Shown here one piece after another: positions 3,596-5,706 of a DNA stretch of 5,706 bases. Origin of the DNA: DATJMJ01 sp035508795 (GTDB lineage: Bacteria > Actinomycetota > Acidimicrobiia > Acidimicrobiales > Palsa-688); contig DATJMJ010000251.1 of assembly GCA_035508795.1 (NCBI GenBank), positions 1-5,706 on the forward strand. The letters run 5' to 3'. The position numbers and the translations under genes were made by a program. The notes beneath the pieces were generated by a model, which was not told the origin of the DNA, did not search any database, and was given only the letters and a program-made list of their open reading frames with translations. How positions within the stretch are numbered: position 1 is the first letter of the stretch; each line of letters opens with the position of its first letter.

Positions 3596-5706
3596 ATGCC
3601 TGCACCACCCATGGACGACCAAGATACCCGCCACGCAGGCGCGCCCGCGAGAGCGGCTAACGAGGTTGTCAGGTTGTCAGCCGACGAAGCATTGTTGCGG
3701 CTGCAGGTGCTTTCTGATATTTCAAAAGCGCTCGAAACGTCCAAGCAAAATGTCGACGACCTGGCTGCCAAGGCGTGCGACGCGCTGGTCCCGGCCTTTG
3801 CCGACTTCTGCGTGATCGAGCTTTTCACGAACCAGGGCAAGCCACGCACGAGCGCCTACAGCTGCGACCCGGCAAGCGGCCTCAAGGCCGGCCCCTGGTC
3901 TCCCGGCAACGTCCGAGCCAACTCGCCCGTACTTGCTTACGAAGGCAACGAAACGTCCGGCCCGGTGGCCGACGCCCGTTGTCGCCTCCAAGCAGAGTCG
4001 CTGATAATTGCCCCAATTTGTTGCCGGGCGGCAGTGGCCGGGCAACTCGTGCTCGCCACCGGGCCGCTCAGGCGCGCCTTCCGGCCGTCGGCGTTGAGCA
4101 TCGGCACCGAGGTCGCGGCGCGCCTGTCGTCGGCCCTCGAACGTTACGAGTTGCACCAGGAAATGGACGCCGTCTCCAGACGCCAGTCGCGTGCCGCCCG
4201 CCGCCTCCGCCGGCTTGCTTCCGCGTCGGCAAAGCTCTCGGGTGCGACGGCGCCGCAAGAGGTGCTCAGTACCGCCTGCGCCGAGGCGCGTGCTCTCCAG
4301 GGGGCGCGCGGCGCGATCGCGCGTTGGTGGGGCTCCGACGGCACCGTCGTGGAAGGGCGCTCGGGCGATGTCGACCCGGCGGTGGCCGAAGAGGCCTTCG
4401 AGGCGACGAGCCACACCGTGGCAAGAGGGCGCGGCTGGGTTGGCTACCCGCTGCTGCCCAACGATGTGAAGCGCCGGGCGGCGCTCGTCGTGTTCAGCGA
4501 GAAATCTGCTCCGGGCGACGAAGAGCTCGTGCTCGCCTCGTTGGCGTCCCTGGTACCGGTGGCGTTCGAGCGGGCCGTCGGGACACGTGCCGCACTTTTG
4601 CAGCAGGCAAGGCTGCGCACCGTCGTAAGCGCGTCTCCAGTCGCCCTTGTGGGCCTCGGGCGAGCCGGGGAGGTCACGCTGGCCAACCCTGCCGCCCACC
4701 GCCTTTTCGGGTGGCAGGACGCTAACGCTGTGGCGCTGCCGCCGGTCCTCCAGCCGGCTTTGGTCGAGTTGGCGAACGGCGTCCGCCGGACGGGCGAAGT
4801 TGCGACCACGGTCGTCTCCGAAGGCACTTACGAGCTTTCCCTTTCGGCCGCCCCGATGCCCACGGCGATGACGGGGCTCGATGACGAGTTGAGCGTCCTC
4901 GTGGTTGCTACCGACCTGAGCGAAGTCAAGCGAGCCGAGCGTGCTCTCGTGCAGGCGCAGCGCCTCGAGGCGATGGGCTTGCTTGCGGGGCGGGTGGCTC
5001 ACGACTTCAACAACCTGCTGACGGTGATCCTCGGGTACGTGGACATCCTCGGGCGGGACGAGTCTGCCAACACCCAACGCTGGGCGGCGGTGAACATCGG
5101 GCGTTCGGCACGGCGCGCGGCGTCGTTGACCCAACAGCTCCTCAGTTTGAGCGGCAACCGCCAGGAAACGGGGAAGGTTGTCGACTTTGCCGCCGAACTG
5201 AGCGAAATGGAGCCCGTGCTCGGCCGCCTTGCCGGTGACGGCATAAAGGTGCAAGTCGAGTACCCGTCCGGCCCCGTCCCGGTCGGCTTGAGCCCGAGCG
5301 GCGCGCAGCAGGTGTTGCTCAACCTTGCCCTCAATTCGTGCCAGGCGATGGAAGGCACCGGCGGCTCCCTGGTCATCAAGGTCGCCTCCGGTGTTTTCGA
5401 CGCCGGGGTGGGGCTGGGGGGCGACGCGGGGGCTCCCGGGCCCCGGGCCGCCCAAGCCGAGCCCGCCCAAGCCGAGCCCGCCCAAGCGGAGCCCGCCCAA
5501 GCGGAGCATGGCGAGGGGGACGGGCAAGCCGGGCAATGGGCCGTCCTGTCCGTGTCGGACAACGGGCCGGGGATGAAAGACGACGTAAAAGCACGTTGTC
5601 TCGAGCCCTTTTTCACTACCAAGCAGCGCTGGAAGGGCACCGGCCTCGGGCTGTCGACTGTCCACTCGCTGGTCGGTGAAGCGGGCGGCCACCTCGATAT
5701 CGACAG
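3596..5706 (+). CDS. Soluble sensor histidine kinase (GAF-GAF-PAS-HisKA-HATPase_c), 3' partial
   Basis: The frame is open from after a TAG at 3512 to the window edge, giving 703 codons from ATG 3596. A second ATG at 3611 is nearly as good. Neither has a strong ribosome binding site; 3596 has only GAG five bases upstream. No membrane segment or signal peptide is visible, so the protein is cytosolic. Approximate domains: GAF-like 33-180, a charged helical linker 181-213, a second GAF-like domain 208-330, PAS 337-445 (ASPVALVGL, then NPAAHRLFGW), HisKA 446-525 with the phospho-acceptor His469 in VAHDFNNLLTVILGYVD, and HATPase_c from about 545. The ATPase shows the N box (N576, N580), G1 DNGPGM (655-660), F box EPFFTTK (to K676) and G2 GTGLGL (from 681), so it should be active. 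An approximately 45-residue insert with a repeat lies between the N box and G1. The HDFNN type often carries a C-terminal receiver domain, which would lie beyond the window. Ligand and partner are unknown. Confidence 0.9.
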   Translation, partial: MPAPPMDDQDTRHAGAPARAANEVVRLSADEALLRLQVLSDISKALETSKQNVDDLAAKACDALVPAFADFCVIELFTNQGKPRTSAYSCDPASGLKAGPWSPGNVRANSPVLAYEGNETSGPVADARCRLQAESLIIAPICCRAAVAGQLVLATGPLRRAFRPSALSIGTEVAARLSSALERYELHQEMDAVSRRQSRAARRLRRLASASAKLSGATAPQEVLSTACAEARALQGARGAIARWWGSDGTVVEGRSGDVDPAVAEEAFEATSHTVARGRGWVGYPLLPNDVKRRAALVVFSEKSAPGDEELVLASLASLVPVAFERAVGTRAALLQQARLRTVVSASPVALVGLGRAGEVTLANPAAHRLFGWQDANAVALPPVLQPALVELANGVRRTGEVATTVVSEGTYELSLSAAPMPTAMTGLDDELSVLVVATDLSEVKRAERALVQAQRLEAMGLLAGRVAHDFNNLLTVILGYVDILGRDESANTQRWAAVNIGRSARRAASLTQQLLSLSGNRQETGKVVDFAAELSEMEPVLGRLAGDGIKVQVEYPSGPVPVGLSPSGAQQVLLNLALNSCQAMEGTGGSLVIKVASGVFDAGVGLGGDAGAPGPRAAQAEPAQAEPAQAEPAQAEHGEGDGQAGQWAVLSVSDNGPGMKDDVKARCLEPFFTTKQRWKGTGLGLSTVHSLVGEAGGHLDID
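5450..5509 (+). repeat. 15-bp tandem repeat, four copies, inside the kinase ATPase domain
   Basis: Four 15-bp units (5450, 5465, 5480 and 5495) encode Ala-Gln-Ala-Glu-Pro three times and then Ala-Gln-Ala-Glu-His (residues 619-638). The first two copies use GCC for the second Ala and the last two GCG; otherwise they are almost identical, which suggests recent duplication. The array lies in a Gly/Ala/Pro-rich loop (about 601-647) between two strands of the Bergerat fold, before the G1 box. Confidence 0.95.

Noticed and set aside
2674..3608. Minus-strand frames over the 3' half of glmM and the following intergenic region
   Set aside because: They are antisense shadows of glmM, with no conserved motif and no ribosome binding site; the GlmM signatures are on the + strand.
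3775..4725. A 316-codon + strand frame overlapping the kinase
   Set aside because: It lies in another frame of the kinase, is Arg/Pro-rich and has no domain; the kinase frame explains this DNA.
3722..5692. A 656-codon open frame on the minus strand opposite the histidine kinase
   Set aside because: The + strand frame has a full set of kinase motifs and G/C-rich third positions. In GC-rich DNA the antisense of such a gene often lacks stops. The minus-strand product is His/Arg/Gly-rich with no recognisable domain.

Overview
The window is GC-rich (codon third positions are mostly G or C) and carries three protein genes, all on the + strand. GTG and TTG start codons are plausible here, and the pattern of a secreted glycosidase with a Pro-Thr-Thr-Ala array, a GlmM-type mutase and a GAF/PAS histidine kinase suits a high-GC actinobacterium, perhaps in or near Acidimicrobiia. 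That placement is an inference from style, not from a marker gene.

Layout. (1) Positions 2-1609 hold the 3' part of a secreted GH114-like glycoside hydrolase (endo-alpha-1,4-polygalactosaminidase family). Its start codon lies upstream of the window. The reading frame opens inside a signal peptide, passes through the catalytic domain, then 26 Pro-Thr-Thr units, and ends in a basic, His-rich tail. (2) Positions 1610-1815 are intergenic, with a possible -10 box and a 76-nt stretch that can fold into a branched hairpin just upstream of the next ribosome binding site. (3) Positions 1816-3363 encode phosphoglucosamine mutase (GlmM), complete, with an unusual N-terminal extension built partly from an 18-bp tandem repeat. 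(4) Positions 3364-3595 hold no gene that I can support but contain five short inverted repeats, including two perfect 14-bp palindromes. (5) From 3596 to the window edge runs a soluble sensor histidine kinase (GAF-GAF-PAS-HisKA-HATPase_c). Its 3' end is missing, and an Ala-Gln-Ala-Glu-Pro repeat sits inside the ATPase domain.

The three genes do not look like one operon: the gaps are about 206 and 232 bp and both contain regulatory-looking structure. GlmM makes glucosamine-1-phosphate for UDP-GlcNAc and hence peptidoglycan. The GH114 enzyme would act outside the cell on galactosaminoglycan-type polymers. A shared amino-sugar theme is possible but unproven. The most unusual features are the three unrelated in-frame minisatellites, one per gene, and the candidate structured leader of glmM. 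I found no CRISPR array, mobile element, tRNA or rRNA.
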